Notes: generated by a model from the sequence alone, not told the origin. A stretch of 64,000 nucleotides of DNA from Yersinia intermedia (GCF_900635455.1 NZ_LR134116.1:3906001-3970000); one strand, 5' to 3'. Counted from the first letter of the stretch, positions 34,094 to 44,352 are shown. Numbers and translations are program-made.

Positions 34094-36004
34094 TTATTTT
34101 TTGTCTTTTACTTCTTCGAATTCGGCGTCTACAACGTCGTCTTCTTTCTTAGCACTGGTGTCACCAGCATCACCGCCTGCGGCCGCTTGCTGCTGCTGAG
34201 CCATTTCCAGCAATTTGCCAGAAACTTGCACCAGAGCCTGAGTTTTCGCTTCAATTTCAGCTTTGTCTTCGCCTTTCAGAGCAGCTTCCAGCGCTTTCAA
34301 AGCATCTTCGATCGCAGTTTTGTCTTCTGCTGGCAGTTTGTCGCCGGCTTCTTCCAACTGTTTACGGGTGCCGTGAATCAGATGGTCAGCCTGGTTGCGG
34401 GTCTGAACCAGCTCTTCAAACTTACGGTCTGCTTCTGCGTTAGCTTCAGCATCACGTACCATTTTCTGGATCTCTTCCTCATTCAAACCAGAAGATGCCT
34501 TGATGGTGATCTTCTGCTCACGACCGGTATTCTTGTCTTTAGCAGACACATGCAGAATACCATCGGCGTCGATATCGAAGGTCACTTCGATTTGCGCCAT
34601 ACCGCGAGGAGCAGCCTGGATACCGTCCAAATTGAACTGACCCAGAGACTTGTTATCCTGAGCACGTTTACGCTCACCCTGCAGCACATGGATGGTTACC
34701 GCAGACTGGTTGTCTTCTGCAGTAGAGAACACCTGGCTGTGCTTAGTTGGGATAGTGGTGTTTTTAGTGATAAGCGGGGTCATCACACCACCCATGGTTT
34801 CAATACCCAGTGACAGTGGGGTAACGTCCAATAACAGAACGTCTTTCACTTCACCAGACAGAACACCACCCTGCACTGCTGCACCAATTGCTACAGCTTC
34901 ATCTGGGTTAACGTCTTTACGTGGTTCTTTACCGAAGAAATCAGCAACTTTCTTCTGAACCATTGGCATACGAGTCTGACCACCTACCAGGATAACGTCC
35001 TGGATATCGGAAACAGACAGGCCAGCATCTTGTAAAGCCACTTTCAGTGGTTCAATAGAACGATTAACCAAATCTTCTACCAGTGACTCCAATTTAGCGC
35101 GGGTCACTTTGATATTCATGTGTTTTGGACCGCTACCATCAGCCGTGATGTACGGCAGGTTGACATCGGTCTGTTGAGCTGAAGACAGCTCGATTTTTGC
35201 TTTTTCAGCGGCTTCTTTCAGGCGCTGCATTGCCAGTGGATCGGTACGCAGATCCATACCTTGGTCTTTCTTGAATTCATCAACCAGGTAGTTGATCAGA
35301 CGGCTATCAAAGTCTTCACCACCGAGGTGAGTATCACCATTGGTTGCCAGAACTTCGAAGGTTTTTTCACCGTCAACTTCGTCGATTTCGATAATAGAGA
35401 TATCGAAAGTACCACCACCGAGGTCATAAACCGCGATAGTACGGTTACCAACTTCTTTGTCCAGACCGTAGGCCAGTGCCGCTGCGGTTGGTTCGTTGAT
35501 AATACGTTTTACTTCCAGCCCTGCGATACGACCAGCATCTTTAGTTGCCTGACGCTGAGCATCGTTGAAGTAAGCCGGTACGGTGATAACAGCTTCAGTT
35601 ACTGGTTCACCCAGAAAATCTTCCGCTGTTTTCTTCATTTTCTTCAGAACTTCAGCAGAAATTTGTGGTGGTGCAACTTTCTGGCCTTTTACTTCAACCC
35701 AAGCATCACCATTGTCGGCTGCCACGATTTTATACGGCATGATATCTTTATCACGCTGTGCTTCTTCATCCTGGAAACGACGGCCAATCAAACGTTTGAT
35801 GGCAAACAGTGTGTTTTGTGGGTTAGTAATAGCCTGACGTTTAGCCGGTTGACCAACCAGAATCTCACCATCTTGGGTATAAGCGATGATAGAAGGCGTA
35901 GTGCGGTCGCCTTCGCTGTTTTCCAGCACACGAGCTTTAGTGCCATCCATAACTGCTACACAAGAGTTGGTAGTACCCAAGTCGATACCAATAATTTTAC
36001 CCAT
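34094..36004 (-). CDS. dnaK: Chaperone DnaK (Hsp70)
   Basis: DnaK folds and protects proteins through ATP-driven cycles with DnaJ and GrpE, and it controls sigma-32. The 636 residues show all Hsp70 marks: [17 protein letters not shown] at the N-terminus, [16 protein letters not shown] near residue 195, [14 protein letters not shown] near 340, the linker [15 protein letters not shown] near 390, and an acidic C-terminal tail ([14 protein letters not shown]). The ATG at 36004 follows GGAGG. Two sigma-32 promoters lie upstream. Confidence 0.98.
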   Translation of the reverse strand: MGKIIGIDLGTTNSCVAVMDGTKARVLENSEGDRTTPSIIAYTQDGEILVGQPAKRQAITNPQNTLFAIKRLIGRRFQDEEAQRDKDIMPYKIVAADNGDAWVEVKGQKVAPPQISAEVLKKMKKTAEDFLGEPVTEAVITVPAYFNDAQRQATKDAGRIAGLEVKRIINEPTAAALAYGLDKEVGNRTIAVYDLGGGTFDISIIEIDEVDGEKTFEVLATNGDTHLGGEDFDSRLINYLVDEFKKDQGMDLRTDPLAMQRLKEAAEKAKIELSSAQQTDVNLPYITADGSGPKHMNIKVTRAKLESLVEDLVNRSIEPLKVALQDAGLSVSDIQDVILVGGQTRMPMVQKKVADFFGKEPRKDVNPDEAVAIGAAVQGGVLSGEVKDVLLLDVTPLSLGIETMGGVMTPLITKNTTIPTKHSQVFSTAEDNQSAVTIHVLQGERKRAQDNKSLGQFNLDGIQAAPRGMAQIEVTFDIDADGILHVSAKDKNTGREQKITIKASSGLNEEEIQKMVRDAEANAEADRKFEELVQTRNQADHLIHGTRKQLEEAGDKLPAEDKTAIEDALKALEAALKGEDKAEIEAKTQALVQVSGKLLEMAQQQQAAAGGDAGDTSAKKEDDVVDAEFEEVKDKK

Positions 36005-36053
36005 CTAAAACGCCTCCACTAAAAAGTCATATTCGGTCAAGTTACTAATCTAT

Positions 36054-36079
36054 ATGTGGGCGGATTGTTTTTTTTCAAC
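36054..36079 (-). promoter_or_regulatory. dnaK proximal heat-shock promoter P2
   Basis: On the minus strand GTTGAA, about 13 bases, then CCCACAT resembles the sigma-32 pattern (CTTGAA - 13/14 - CCCCAT). It is 50 bases before dnaK, the position of P2 in E. coli. Confidence 0.7.
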
Positions 36080-36173
36080 TGCCCGTATTTTGTTAATCAA
36101 TGTTTTCATGCCCAATATTTTACTGATGCATGTGTCCGCTGATCCACGATTAGTCCCTGCGGTTGGGAATAAG

Positions 36174-36199
36174 ATGGGGCCACGAAACGCAGCATCAAG
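36174..36199 (-). promoter_or_regulatory. dnaK distal heat-shock promoter P1
   Basis: On the minus strand CTTGAT, 14 bases, then CCCCAT is an almost perfect sigma-32 promoter, followed by a T as usual. It is 170 bases upstream of dnaK. Confidence 0.9.
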
Positions 36200-36375
36200 G
36201 GGGCAGATGAAAAAAAATTACTTTTTATCACCCTTGAGATCATTGTTTCCAACCGCCTGGATCATTATGATGCGGCGCGCACTGAAGGAATCGACGACTT
36301 TTTGGTCATTCAGGCGCTTGATACTTATTCGGATAATTATCCATTTTTTAGCATTCTGTTAATTGCAGAGGACTT
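36200..36375. other. Spacer between dnaK promoters and satP
   Basis: Non-coding. It must contain the satP promoter; no -35/-10 pair is convincing. GAGG lies just before the satP ATG. Confidence 0.4.
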
Positions 36376-36969
36376 ATGAACACCACCAAGTTGGCAAATC
36401 CTGGCCCGTTAGGCCTGATGGGTTTTGGGATGACAACCGTCTTGCTCAACCTACACAATGCAGGTTTCTTCCCCCTGACCTCTGTTATTTTGAGTATGGG
36501 GATTTTTTACGGCGGTCTGGCACAAATTCTGGCAGGTATGCTGGAGTATAAAAAAGGCAATACCTTCGCCGCAACCGCATTTACCTCCTACGGCGCATTC
36601 TGGCTAAGTTTGGTTGGCTTGCTGATGTTGCCTAAAATGGGTCTGGCAGAAGCAACTGATGCACAATTCCTCGGCGTTTATTTAGGTCTTTGGGGCATCT
36701 TCACCCTGTTTATGTTCTTCGGCACCTTGCCTGCTAACCGCGCCTTACAATTTGTTTTTGGTAGCTTAACAGTACTGTTTGCTCTACTGGCAGTGGGTAA
36801 CTTTACTGGTAACCATTCGCTGCTGGTCTTTGCGGGCTTCGAAGGCATTATCTGTGGTGCCAGTGCAATCTATTTGGCAATGGCTGAAGTGTTGAACGAA
36901 CAATATGGCCGCACCGTGCTGCCAATTGGCGAACCGACTCAAACTTTGACAGCACGACATGTAGTTTAA
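36376..36969 (+). CDS. satP: Acetate/succinate-proton symporter SatP
   Basis: SatP (YaaH) belongs to the AceTr/GPR1-FUN34-YaaH family of acetate and succinate channels or symporters. The family signature [14 protein letters not shown] is at residues about 8-21 (NPAPLGL in most members), and six membrane helices follow, with the constriction region around [23 protein letters not shown]. The 197 residues are close to E. coli (188). GAGG precedes the ATG. It is divergent from dnaK. Confidence 0.94.
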   Translation: MNTTKLANPGPLGLMGFGMTTVLLNLHNAGFFPLTSVILSMGIFYGGLAQILAGMLEYKKGNTFAATAFTSYGAFWLSLVGLLMLPKMGLAEATDAQFLGVYLGLWGIFTLFMFFGTLPANRALQFVFGSLTVLFALLAVGNFTGNHSLLVFAGFEGIICGASAIYLAMAEVLNEQYGRTVLPIGEPTQTLTARHVV

Positions 36970-36998
36970 TTACAGTTCACGTAGGAAGTTTAAATTTA

Positions 36999-37032
36999 AC
37001 TCCCCCTGACTATTCATGTTCAGGGGTTTTTT
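36999..37032 (+). terminator. satP terminator
   Basis: CCCCTGA at 37003-37009 pairs with TCAGGGG at 37020-37026, and six T follow. Confidence 0.88.
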
Positions 37033-37202
37033 ATGTTTATTTATCACGTCTAAAAAAATAGATTATTTGATTAAAATTAATATTACAAAATAATTAAATA
37101 GAAGAATAAAAATTGATAAAGTAAATAAAAAACAAATCATATAACATCAAGTCGAGGTAAGTAATATTAAATATTCCAATTAATAGACTTAAGGGATAGC
37201 CC

Positions 37203-39653
37203 ATGAAAATAGTCACAAAACTATTGATAAGCGCTATATTAATGATATCAGAATCCGTCTATTCAAGTGAGGCGAAAGTCTGTTTTTATGAACTGGCAGA
37301 TTTTAGTGGGGAATCATTTTGCGCAGCAGAGAATGAATCAATGTCTGCTTATAATGATGAATTCAATAATAAAATAGAATCAATTTCGGTTCCGCTGGGC
37401 ATGATTGTAACCCTTTATGATGATATTGATCTTTCTGGTAGAAAAATAACATTAAAGAATGATATTAATCTACAGCAACTAAAATCATCAGGGTTTTATA
37501 AAAAGATAAACTCATATCAAATAGCACCGGCAATCTGTTTTTATACAGAAGATGAGTTTCAAGGAGACAGTACTTGTTTAGCATCTAATCAACAAATAGA
37601 TTTTTATCACGATATAGAAGCCATCATTGAGTCTAACAGAGAAGTACTACCTATTCATAATGATAGTATTCAATCCATCACAATACCCAAAGGAATGATA
37701 GCAACAATCTACAGGAATGATAATTTCAATGCCCCTTTTTTTAAGTTAACCGAAAGCATTACTGATAATAGCCTAAAAGCACTGGAAATGAGTGATGCAA
37801 TCACTAGCATCAAGGTGGCAGAAATAAAAGGTCTTAATTGTGATCAGCAATGTGTCATTATAAATAGCCATACCATAAAACTTGCTGATGTATTTAAAGA
37901 ATACTGGAGTGATGAACGCCTGAAGAATAAGCAAGTTTTATTGGTTTTTAATACTATGAATTTAGGCGAAGGTGATAATTATGTTCTTTCGCTATTTAAC
38001 GATGCCACTATTAACATTAATAATAGTAGAGTTGAATTCTATAACGAAAAAATGAACACTAAGTTTTATTTTGAACATTATGATCGCAGCGACAACCTAT
38101 CTTTCATTATACAAATGAAAAAAGATATTGCACAAGTACAGTACATTCAAACATTGAGAAATAACTTAGTAAATATATCCCCAATCATTTTCTTTGATTG
38201 GGATAATGGCATTAGTGCAATTCCAGAGATAGTAATAACTAACTACAATAAAGATAAACCTTTAGTTATCGCAAAAACCATACTTACCGCTGATACAGGA
38301 GATAAAGATTGGGAAAAAAGAGATTTAGGACAAACAAGTAAGATACTCTGTGCGTTTACTCCTTTTTTAAATATTTATAATTATATTATTCGAGGTAAAT
38401 GCCAACAATTGAATAGCATTGTATTCAGTGCAGATGATTTTTTTAACCATAATACAAAAGGAAAAACATTACATATTGCCGGAAACAGTTCCCCACTAAA
38501 ACCAAAGTCCGCCAAAGAAGAAGAGTTACAGATGCCTGATGAGGTCGATAACTACATGACATTAACTTATATAGATAGCAGTCAACGGAAGCAATCTCTC
38601 AGTCTCCCGGCGGTAGCTAAAACCTGCATGGTTTCGCTCCACTCTTTATTTAACTCTCGTCCAATACGTCAAATAAGGCCCCATTGTATTGATTGGACAT
38701 TGGAGATTATGACTGACTTTACCTTGTTATTTGGCAATAGTTTAGAAACCTGGAATACTGCATTTTTTGGTCAATTAGTCGATTCAATAATAAGGACAGG
38801 AAGTACCGGCGTTGCCGTAGAAAATCAAGCAGTAGAAAATAGGCTAATCCAAGCTATAAAAGAAAAAGTAACCGATAGAACCACTAATAATGCCTTTGCT
38901 GATATTAAAACCGCTTTTGATTATGCTCAGCTTAGTTATATATCTTTCAGCGTTTTTTATTCATCTAATGAATCACCATCACAGGTGGAGCTATTACCAT
39001 TAGGCATTTATGAGTTGTTATTAGAGACTTTCGTCTTTAGACCGACGACTCCAATAATCATTTCACAAGGTGAACTCGTCGAGCAACCTGAATTGGAATT
39101 CGAAATAGAAGTGCTGCCAACACCGACACCAGAGGAAGAAGAAAAACTTTCAAGTGTAGCAGTGAGTAATGCCAAAGCGATGCGGAAAAAACTGAAAGAA
39201 ACCATTACTCACTGGGAACAGCAGTATGACCGAAGTTACCCCGCTCAAGCCGCCAATGCAGATGCAGCTACAGATGAAATGAATGATGCCCGCATAAAAC
39301 TGCTGCGCGCTGGAAATATTGTGACGGGTATTATCAATCGAAGACTCTCTCTTCATCGCCCCGGTGAAATATATGTAATTGTTAAACTGCGAGGAAGAGT
39401 TATCGCGATAGTACTTGCTGACCGTTTTAATAACCTAGATGAAGTTGAACTGGTCGCATCTGCAACCCTGCCAGACTATGTCTTATTTCCTGACCGAGAA
39501 GGAACCGTAAGAGGCGCGGGCACGGCGGCAGTCAGAGAACTGGGCCGATATTTACAACAACAGGGTGCTCGCACATTGTACTCTCAAGTCATTTCTCAAC
39601 CTTCGGCCCGCGTCAAACAGAAGGTCGGTTTTAATTTTAAGAATGAATTTTAA
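37203..39653 (+). CDS. Secreted beta/gamma-crystallin protein with GNAT-like C-terminus
   Basis: I do not recognise this as a named gene. The 816 residues start with a signal peptide (about residues 1-22). Four crystallin Greek-key motifs follow (FYELADFSG, LYDDIDLSG, FYTEDEFQG, IYRNDNFNA), forming two beta/gamma-crystallin domains to about residue 205. Partial Ca-binding motifs NNKIES, NDSIQS and SDAITS are present. Residues 205-630 match nothing I know. A Pro/Glu linker (LPTPTPEEEEK, about 640) leads to a C-terminal part resembling a GNAT fold: strands around IYVIVKLRGRVIAIVLADR, the acetyl-CoA loop-like RGAGTA (770-775), and SARVKQKVGF (801-810). The body is AT-rich, while the C-terminus approaches or exceeds the base composition of its neighbours. 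AAGGGAT precedes the ATG. It stands alone between satP and a convergent MFS gene, with no small partner gene. Crystallin calls are fairly sure; the acetyltransferase and any effector role are inference. Confidence 0.75.
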   Translation: MKIVTKLLISAILMISESVYSSEAKVCFYELADFSGESFCAAENESMSAYNDEFNNKIESISVPLGMIVTLYDDIDLSGRKITLKNDINLQQLKSSGFYKKINSYQIAPAICFYTEDEFQGDSTCLASNQQIDFYHDIEAIIESNREVLPIHNDSIQSITIPKGMIATIYRNDNFNAPFFKLTESITDNSLKALEMSDAITSIKVAEIKGLNCDQQCVIINSHTIKLADVFKEYWSDERLKNKQVLLVFNTMNLGEGDNYVLSLFNDATININNSRVEFYNEKMNTKFYFEHYDRSDNLSFIIQMKKDIAQVQYIQTLRNNLVNISPIIFFDWDNGISAIPEIVITNYNKDKPLVIAKTILTADTGDKDWEKRDLGQTSKILCAFTPFLNIYNYIIRGKCQQLNSIVFSADDFFNHNTKGKTLHIAGNSSPLKPKSAKEEELQMPDEVDNYMTLTYIDSSQRKQSLSLPAVAKTCMVSLHSLFNSRPIRQIRPHCIDWTLEIMTDFTLLFGNSLETWNTAFFGQLVDSIIRTGSTGVAVENQAVENRLIQAIKEKVTDRTTNNAFADIKTAFDYAQLSYISFSVFYSSNESPSQVELLPLGIYELLLETFVFRPTTPIIISQGELVEQPELEFEIEVLPTPTPEEEEKLSSVAVSNAKAMRKKLKETITHWEQQYDRSYPAQAANADAATDEMNDARIKLLRAGNIVTGIINRRLSLHRPGEIYVIVKLRGRVIAIVLADRFNNLDEVELVASATLPDYVLFPDREGTVRGAGTAAVRELGRYLQQQGARTLYSQVISQPSARVKQKVGFNFKNEF

Positions 39654-39669
39654 ATTATACCGGGCAAAT

Positions 39670-39698
39670 AATAGCCCATAAAGTTATGGGCTATTTCC
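39670..39698. terminator. Bidirectional terminator
   Basis: AATAGCCCATAA-ag-TTATGGGCTATT is a perfect 12-bp inverted repeat lying between the converging crystallin-type and MFS genes. Confidence 0.75.
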
Positions 39699-39714
39699 TG
39701 GCAGGGAGATTTAT

Positions 39715-41094
39715 TTAATCCCCCACGGACTCAGCCAGAGCTTTCTTTGGCAGAGGCACTTTAACATCGCTATTAATATCATTACGCAGATAAATCCCCA
39801 ACAGCACCCCTACCAGCGATAACAACAGCATGTAATAGGCCGGGGCCATTGGTGTCATCTTCATTAATAGGGTCACCACAATCGGTGTCAGACCACCAAA
39901 AATGGCATAGGCCACATTGTAAGAGAAGGATATACCGGTAAAACGAACCTCTGCCGGGAATGCACGTACCATCACATAAGGTACCGCACCGACGATGCCG
40001 ACACAGAATCCAGCCATCATATAATGCGTAAAGAGCTGGGTTGGATCAGTCAAATTAGTGTGGTAGAACGACCATGTGGATGCCGCCAACATCAGGCTGC
40101 CAACGATAAAGGTTTTACTGGCACCAAAGCGGTCAATGACCAGCCCGGCAATCACGCAGCCACACACCAGCGCGACAATCGCCAAACTATTGGCCTGCAA
40201 TGCCAGCGCGGGCAGTACACCGAACTGCTTTTGTAAATACGTCGGGGTCATCAGGATAACTACTACGATCCCGGCAGAGAGCAACCAGGTCAGCAACATG
40301 CAAACAAACACTTCTTTCTTATGGTTAACCACGACAGATTTCAGTGGCAACTCATCGGCTAAAGTTTTACGTGCCTGCATCTCTTTAAAGATAGGTGTTT
40401 CTTGCAACCAACGGCGCAGATACATCGCGAACAGACCAAAAATTCCCCCCAGGAAGAATGGCACCCGCCAACCACCGGCTAAGATGGCTTGAGGACTTAA
40501 GACAGTATTCATAGCGGTAGCCACCAGCGACCCCAGCAAGATCCCCGCAGTCAAACCGGCCGTTAACGTACCACAGGCAATCCCGATGCGCCGACGCGGT
40601 ACATGTTCAGCCACGAAAACCCATGCTCCGGGGACTTCACCGCCAATTGCCGCACCTTGTAACACGCGCATCAAGAGCAGCAGTAATGGGGCCGCGATAC
40701 CAATCGAAGCATAAGTCGGCAACATACCGATCGCCAACGTAGGTAAGGCCATTAACAGAATACTGAGAGTAAACATTTTCTTACGGCCAACCAGGTCGCC
40801 AAAATGCGCCATGATGATACCGCCCAATGGGCGAGCCAGATAACCGGCCGCAAAAATGCCGAATGTCTGCACCTGGCGCAGCCACTCAGGCATATCTACC
40901 GGGAAGAAAAGATCGCCGATAACCGCAGCAAAGAAGACGAAAATAATGAAATCATAAAATTCCAAAGCGCCCCCTAATGCAGCCAGAGTGAGCGTTTTAT
41001 AATCTTGCTTATTCAATCGACGGTTAGAATTATGCTCTTGAGCAACATGAGGTTGAGATAAGTCGACTTGAGATGAATTGTGTTCTTGAGACAT
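39715..41094 (-). CDS. MFS transporter, metabolite:H+ symporter family
   Basis: The 459 residues have about twelve membrane helices and the signature GYLARPLGGIIMAHFGDLVG(RKK) of the MHS branch (relatives: ProP, ShiA, KgtP, YhjE). A short hydrophilic N-terminus carries the repeated peptide QEHNS. The loop LVIDRFGASK repeats the MFS motif in the second half. Substrates in this branch are organic acids, osmolytes or shikimate; this one cannot be assigned. There is no clear ribosome site at ATG 41094. It is absent at this place in E. coli. Confidence 0.82.
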   Translation of the reverse strand: MSQEHNSSQVDLSQPHVAQEHNSNRRLNKQDYKTLTLAALGGALEFYDFIIFVFFAAVIGDLFFPVDMPEWLRQVQTFGIFAAGYLARPLGGIIMAHFGDLVGRKKMFTLSILLMALPTLAIGMLPTYASIGIAAPLLLLLMRVLQGAAIGGEVPGAWVFVAEHVPRRRIGIACGTLTAGLTAGILLGSLVATAMNTVLSPQAILAGGWRVPFFLGGIFGLFAMYLRRWLQETPIFKEMQARKTLADELPLKSVVVNHKKEVFVCMLLTWLLSAGIVVVILMTPTYLQKQFGVLPALALQANSLAIVALVCGCVIAGLVIDRFGASKTFIVGSLMLAASTWSFYHTNLTDPTQLFTHYMMAGFCVGIVGAVPYVMVRAFPAEVRFTGISFSYNVAYAIFGGLTPIVVTLLMKMTPMAPAYYMLLLSLVGVLLGIYLRNDINSDVKVPLPKKALAESVGD

Positions 41095-41222
41095 ATGACA
41101 CCGTAATAAACCAGAGTTGGGGAAGAAAAATATTTTCAGCTTTTTGTAAAGTTAATAGGACTATACCGTACAAAATTCCCCACACGGTTAGAATGGTGCC
41201 TTATGTTGTAAAAAATTTTAAT

Positions 41223-41810
41223 TTAGTTTTTTATATCGATAATGGCATTCTTCGGGCGAAAAGCCGCTACCACTTCAGCATTGGTCTCTATATAAGGCCC
41301 ATCCAGTAGTTGAATGCAATAAGGCACACTGGCAAAGATACCGGCGACGACCACTTTTGATTCAGCATCTTTAACCCCTTCAAGGGTTTCTTTGATAGAT
41401 TTAGGTTGCCCCGGTAAGTTGATAATCAATGCTTGCTTACGGATAACCCCTACCTGACGGGATAAAATAGCAGTGGGAACGAAATGCAAGCTAATTTGGC
41501 GCATTTGTTCGCCAAAACCAGGCATCTGCCGATCCGCGATTGCCAGCGTGGCATCAGGGGTAACATCACGTCTTGCCGGGCCGGTACCGCCAGTGGTCAG
41601 CACCAAGTGGCAGCCCATTTCATCGACTAACTCACACAATGTCTGCTCAATCAGAGTTTGCTCATCGGGGATAAGGCGAGTTTCTATTTCAAAAGGGGTG
41701 GTTAACGCACTTGCCAGCCACTCTTCCAGTGCCGGAATGCCTTTGTCTTGATATACCCCACTCGATGCCCGATCAGAGACGGAGACTAAACCTATACGTA
41801 ATGTATTCAT
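41223..41810 (-). CDS. mog: Molybdopterin adenylyltransferase Mog
   Basis: Mog adenylates molybdopterin before molybdate insertion in molybdenum cofactor synthesis. The 195 residues equal the E. coli length. The MoCF signature TTGGTGPARRDVTPDAT is near residue 75, and PGFGEQMR and NLPGQPKSIKE follow. GAGGTAG precedes the ATG. It lies between the MFS gene and talB. Confidence 0.97.
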   Translation of the reverse strand: MNTLRIGLVSVSDRASSGVYQDKGIPALEEWLASALTTPFEIETRLIPDEQTLIEQTLCELVDEMGCHLVLTTGGTGPARRDVTPDATLAIADRQMPGFGEQMRQISLHFVPTAILSRQVGVIRKQALIINLPGQPKSIKETLEGVKDAESKVVVAGIFASVPYCIQLLDGPYIETNAEVVAAFRPKNAIIDIKN

Positions 41811-41913
41811 ACAACTACCTCGACGAAATGCCTGTTATCCAGGGCGAATAATAGCATATCCAACGTAATTAGCGTGGGGGCAGGCGCGCAAACCTGTCTG
41901 GTTAACGGGCAAT

Positions 41914-41941
41914 AAAAAAGGCGGCTTACGCCACCTTTTAT
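41914..41941 (-). terminator. talB terminator
   Basis: AAAAGGCGGC-ttac-GCCACCTTTT hairpin (with a G-T pair) lies just after the talB stop and is flanked by A and T runs. Confidence 0.8.
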
Positions 41942-41958
41942 CTGACACACAACTCGAA

Positions 41959-42912
41959 TTACAGCAGGTCAGAGATCATTTTCTCAAGTTTGCCTTGGTC
42001 GATAGCAAACTTACGGATACCGTCAGCCAGTTTATCGATAGCCATAGGGTCCTGATTGTGCTGCCAGTAGAACTCAGCTTCGGTCAGTGGCGCAGGCTTC
42101 GCCTGAACTTCACCGGTATAAGCGAGTTTACGCTCGATTGGGCCTTCGCTTTCTGCCAGTTCTTTCAGCAGAGAAGGTGCGATAGTCAGGCGATCACAAC
42201 CGGCCAGCTCAATGATTTCGCCCAGATTACGGAAACTTGCGCCCATCACCACGGTGCTATAACCGTGTTTTTTGTAATACTGGTAAATCTCGGTAACTGA
42301 AACAACACCTGGATCTTCGTGTGGCGCGAACTCTTTTTTATCGCCATTGGCTTTGTACCAGTCAAGAATACGGCCAACAAACGGTGAAATCAGGAACACA
42401 CCCGCTTCAGCACAAGCACGCGCCTGAGCGAAGGAGAACAACAGAGTCAGGTTACAGTTAATGCCTTCTTTTTCCAGTTGTTCCGCAGCGCGGATACCCT
42501 GCCAGGTCGAGGCCAATTTGATCAGAATACGATCATTGCTGATGCCTGCTTCGTTATACAGTTTAATCAGGCGCTTGGCTTTTGCCACACTGGCAACGGT
42601 GTCATAGGAAAGACGGGCATCAACTTCGGTAGAAATGCGCCCTGGGATCAGTTTCAGAATTTCCAAACCAATATTTACAGCCAATTTGTCAGTGGCATCA
42701 ACAATCTGCTGAGCATGGTCACTGCTTTGTTCGCGCGCCCAGGCAATGGCTTCATCGATCAGTTTGCGATATTCAGGAATTTGAGCCGCATTCAGAATAA
42801 GTGATGGGTTAGTGGTTGCATCTTGCGGCTGGTACAGCTTCATTGCCGCGATATCCCCGGTATCTGCTACTACAGTGGTAATTTGACGTAGGGAAGTAAG
42901 TTTATCGGTCAT
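41959..42912 (-). CDS. talB: Transaldolase B
   Basis: TalB transfers a dihydroxyacetone unit between sugar phosphates in the pentose phosphate pathway. From ATG 42912 the 317 residues equal E. coli TalB. The Schiff-base Lys lies in [16 protein letters not shown] near residue 132, and the signature DATTNPSLI is near 30. An upstream frame to 42966 adds 18 residues without homology. talB begins 50 bases upstream of an A/T-rich spacer; mog lies downstream on the same strand. Confidence 0.97.
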   Translation of the reverse strand: MTDKLTSLRQITTVVADTGDIAAMKLYQPQDATTNPSLILNAAQIPEYRKLIDEAIAWAREQSSDHAQQIVDATDKLAVNIGLEILKLIPGRISTEVDARLSYDTVASVAKAKRLIKLYNEAGISNDRILIKLASTWQGIRAAEQLEKEGINCNLTLLFSFAQARACAEAGVFLISPFVGRILDWYKANGDKKEFAPHEDPGVVSVTEIYQYYKKHGYSTVVMGASFRNLGEIIELAGCDRLTIAPSLLKELAESEGPIERKLAYTGEVQAKPAPLTEAEFYWQHNQDPMAIDKLADGIRKFAIDQGKLEKMISDLL

Positions 42913-43356
42913 GTTGTCGTTTCTCGTCGTTTGTGCATGAACTTTTGGCATGTCAAAACTGTTCATTTCCTAAAGAACGCATTTTCTCAAGAATCTGTTT
43001 TCTTAAGCTGCTTTCTGCTCTTTCGAAATGTTAGCCATTTCGCAATAGTGGCTATCTGGACGCACTGCCTTGTCTTGATAATAACATGCGTAAGCCTTGG
43101 TGCAAGGCAGTTAAACTGATTAAAAAAAGCGCAAACCCACGCTTTTCGCTTAGCAACCGTTTTCGCCGTTCAAAACAGCCAGAAACCGGTTGGTTAATAG
43201 CAATTTCGTCCATTCTTATCGTGCTGAGACGATTTAGCTTAGCGCTATCATCTCTGACAACCCTACAACTTTGGGTATGATGGGGATACCTATCTTAGCA
43301 ATTGCCCAATCTTCTTTTTGCTGACCTCTGCTTTTTGCTACAGTGTCTTATTTAAA
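42913..43356. other. talB/yaaA intergenic spacer
   Basis: About 440 bases without a credible gene; the E. coli alanine transporter gene yaaJ is missing here. It must hold the talB promoter. A 64-codon frame at 43086-43280 has no ribosome site and reads as random sequence. Confidence 0.5.
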
Positions 43357-43418
43357 TATACCCTAAATAATTCGCGTGGCAGCCAACGCACATGCCGCTT
43401 GAAGTATGATGGGTATTA
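43357..43418 (+). repeat. Internally deleted ERIC before yaaA
   Basis: tataccctaaataattcg is joined directly to gcagccaacgcacatgc and then gcttgaagtatgatgggta: both ERIC ends are present and the palindromic core is gone, leaving about 62 bp. It stops 15 bases before the yaaA ATG and so may lie in its leader. Confidence 0.85.
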
Positions 43419-43433
43419 ACAGGATGTCTCGTT

Positions 43434-44210
43434 ATGCTTATTATTATCTCTCCGGCTAAAACCCTTGATTATCAAAGTCCATTAGCGACCAATAAGTTTA
43501 CTCAGCCTGAAATGTTGGATAAGTCACAAGCACTTATTGAGATTTGTCGTGAGCTGACGCCAGCCCAAATCAGCAGTCTGATGGGGATTAGCGACAAGTT
43601 GGCCGGTTTAAATGCCGCCCGCTTTAGCGACTGGCAGCCTGATTTTACCCCAGACAATGCACGTCAGGCGATTTTGGCTTTTAAAGGTGATGTCTATACC
43701 GGTATGCAAGCACAGGATTTCAGCGTCGCCGATTTTGATTTTGCGCAAAAGCATTTGCGCATGCTTTCTGGCTTGTACGGCCTGTTACGCCCGCTGGATT
43801 TAATGCAACCTTACCGTCTGGAAATGGGGATTAAGCTGGCTAATCCGCGCGGCAAAGATCTCTATTCGTTTTGGGGTGACCAGATAACTGAAAAACTGAA
43901 TCAGGCATTGGAGCAACAAGGTGATAATGTACTGATTAATCTGGCCTCTGATGAATATTTTAAAGCGGTTAAACCGGCCAAGCTGGCAGGCTCACTGATT
44001 AAACCGGTCTTTTTGGATGAGAAGAACGGCAAATACAAAATCATCAGTTTCTATGCCAAGAAAGCCCGTGGCCTGATGAGCCGCTTTATCATCCAGAATA
44101 AGTTAACCAAACCAGAACAACTGGTTGATTTCAATCTGGAAGGTTATGAGTTTGATGCCGGGCTGTCGGCGAAAAATGAACTGGTGTTTAAGCGCGCTGA
44201 ACAGCACTAA
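43434..44210 (+). CDS. yaaA: Peroxide stress protein YaaA
   Basis: YaaA (UPF0246/DUF328) lowers intracellular free iron and limits oxidative damage in E. coli, where OxyR induces it. The 258 residues equal E. coli. The N-terminal block [14 protein letters not shown] and the middle [19 protein letters not shown] are the family signature. AGGAT precedes the ATG. The gene lies between talB and the thr operon, as in E. coli; a truncated ERIC lies just upstream. Confidence 0.95.
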   Translation: MLIIISPAKTLDYQSPLATNKFTQPEMLDKSQALIEICRELTPAQISSLMGISDKLAGLNAARFSDWQPDFTPDNARQAILAFKGDVYTGMQAQDFSVADFDFAQKHLRMLSGLYGLLRPLDLMQPYRLEMGIKLANPRGKDLYSFWGDQITEKLNQALEQQGDNVLINLASDEYFKAVKPAKLAGSLIKPVFLDEKNGKYKIISFYAKKARGLMSRFIIQNKLTKPEQLVDFNLEGYEFDAGLSAKNELVFKRAEQH

Positions 44211-44230
44211 TCTTATTGATTACAGCTTCT

Positions 44231-44352
44231 AACCGGTAAATTTAAAAGGACTACCCACCCTTTTAAATTTGGCGAGCGAAGGGTTTAACGCACCTAGGGG
44301 CACTCCGATGGCTTACGCCATTACGACCCCAACGGCACGCTTCCCCTTCGTT
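44231..44352. repeat. Nested inverted-repeat element between yaaA and thrC
   Basis: AAATTTAAAAGG (44238-44249) and CCTTTTAAATTT (44259-44270) form a perfect 12-bp stem with a 9-base loop. Then CGAAGGG (44277) pairs with CCCTTCG (44344), GGGG (44297) with CCCC (44327) and ATGGC with GCCAT inside, giving a nested hairpin. The two genes converge here, so the first stem may end transcription. It is not an ERIC. Confidence 0.6.

Noticed and set aside
34187..34813. 208-codon frame opposite dnaK 3' part
   Set aside because: Same reason as the other dnaK shadow; Gln/Phe-rich translation typical of antisense of Glu/Lys codons.
35261..36022. 253-codon frame opposite dnaK
   Set aside because: It is antisense to dnaK with composition dictated by dnaK codons. 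Long antisense frames over dnaK are common.
39661..39714. Immunity gene for the crystallin-type protein
   Set aside because: Only a bidirectional terminator fits between the two converging genes.
43086..43280. 64-codon frame between talB and yaaA
   Set aside because: No ribosome site, no family, basic random-looking translation.
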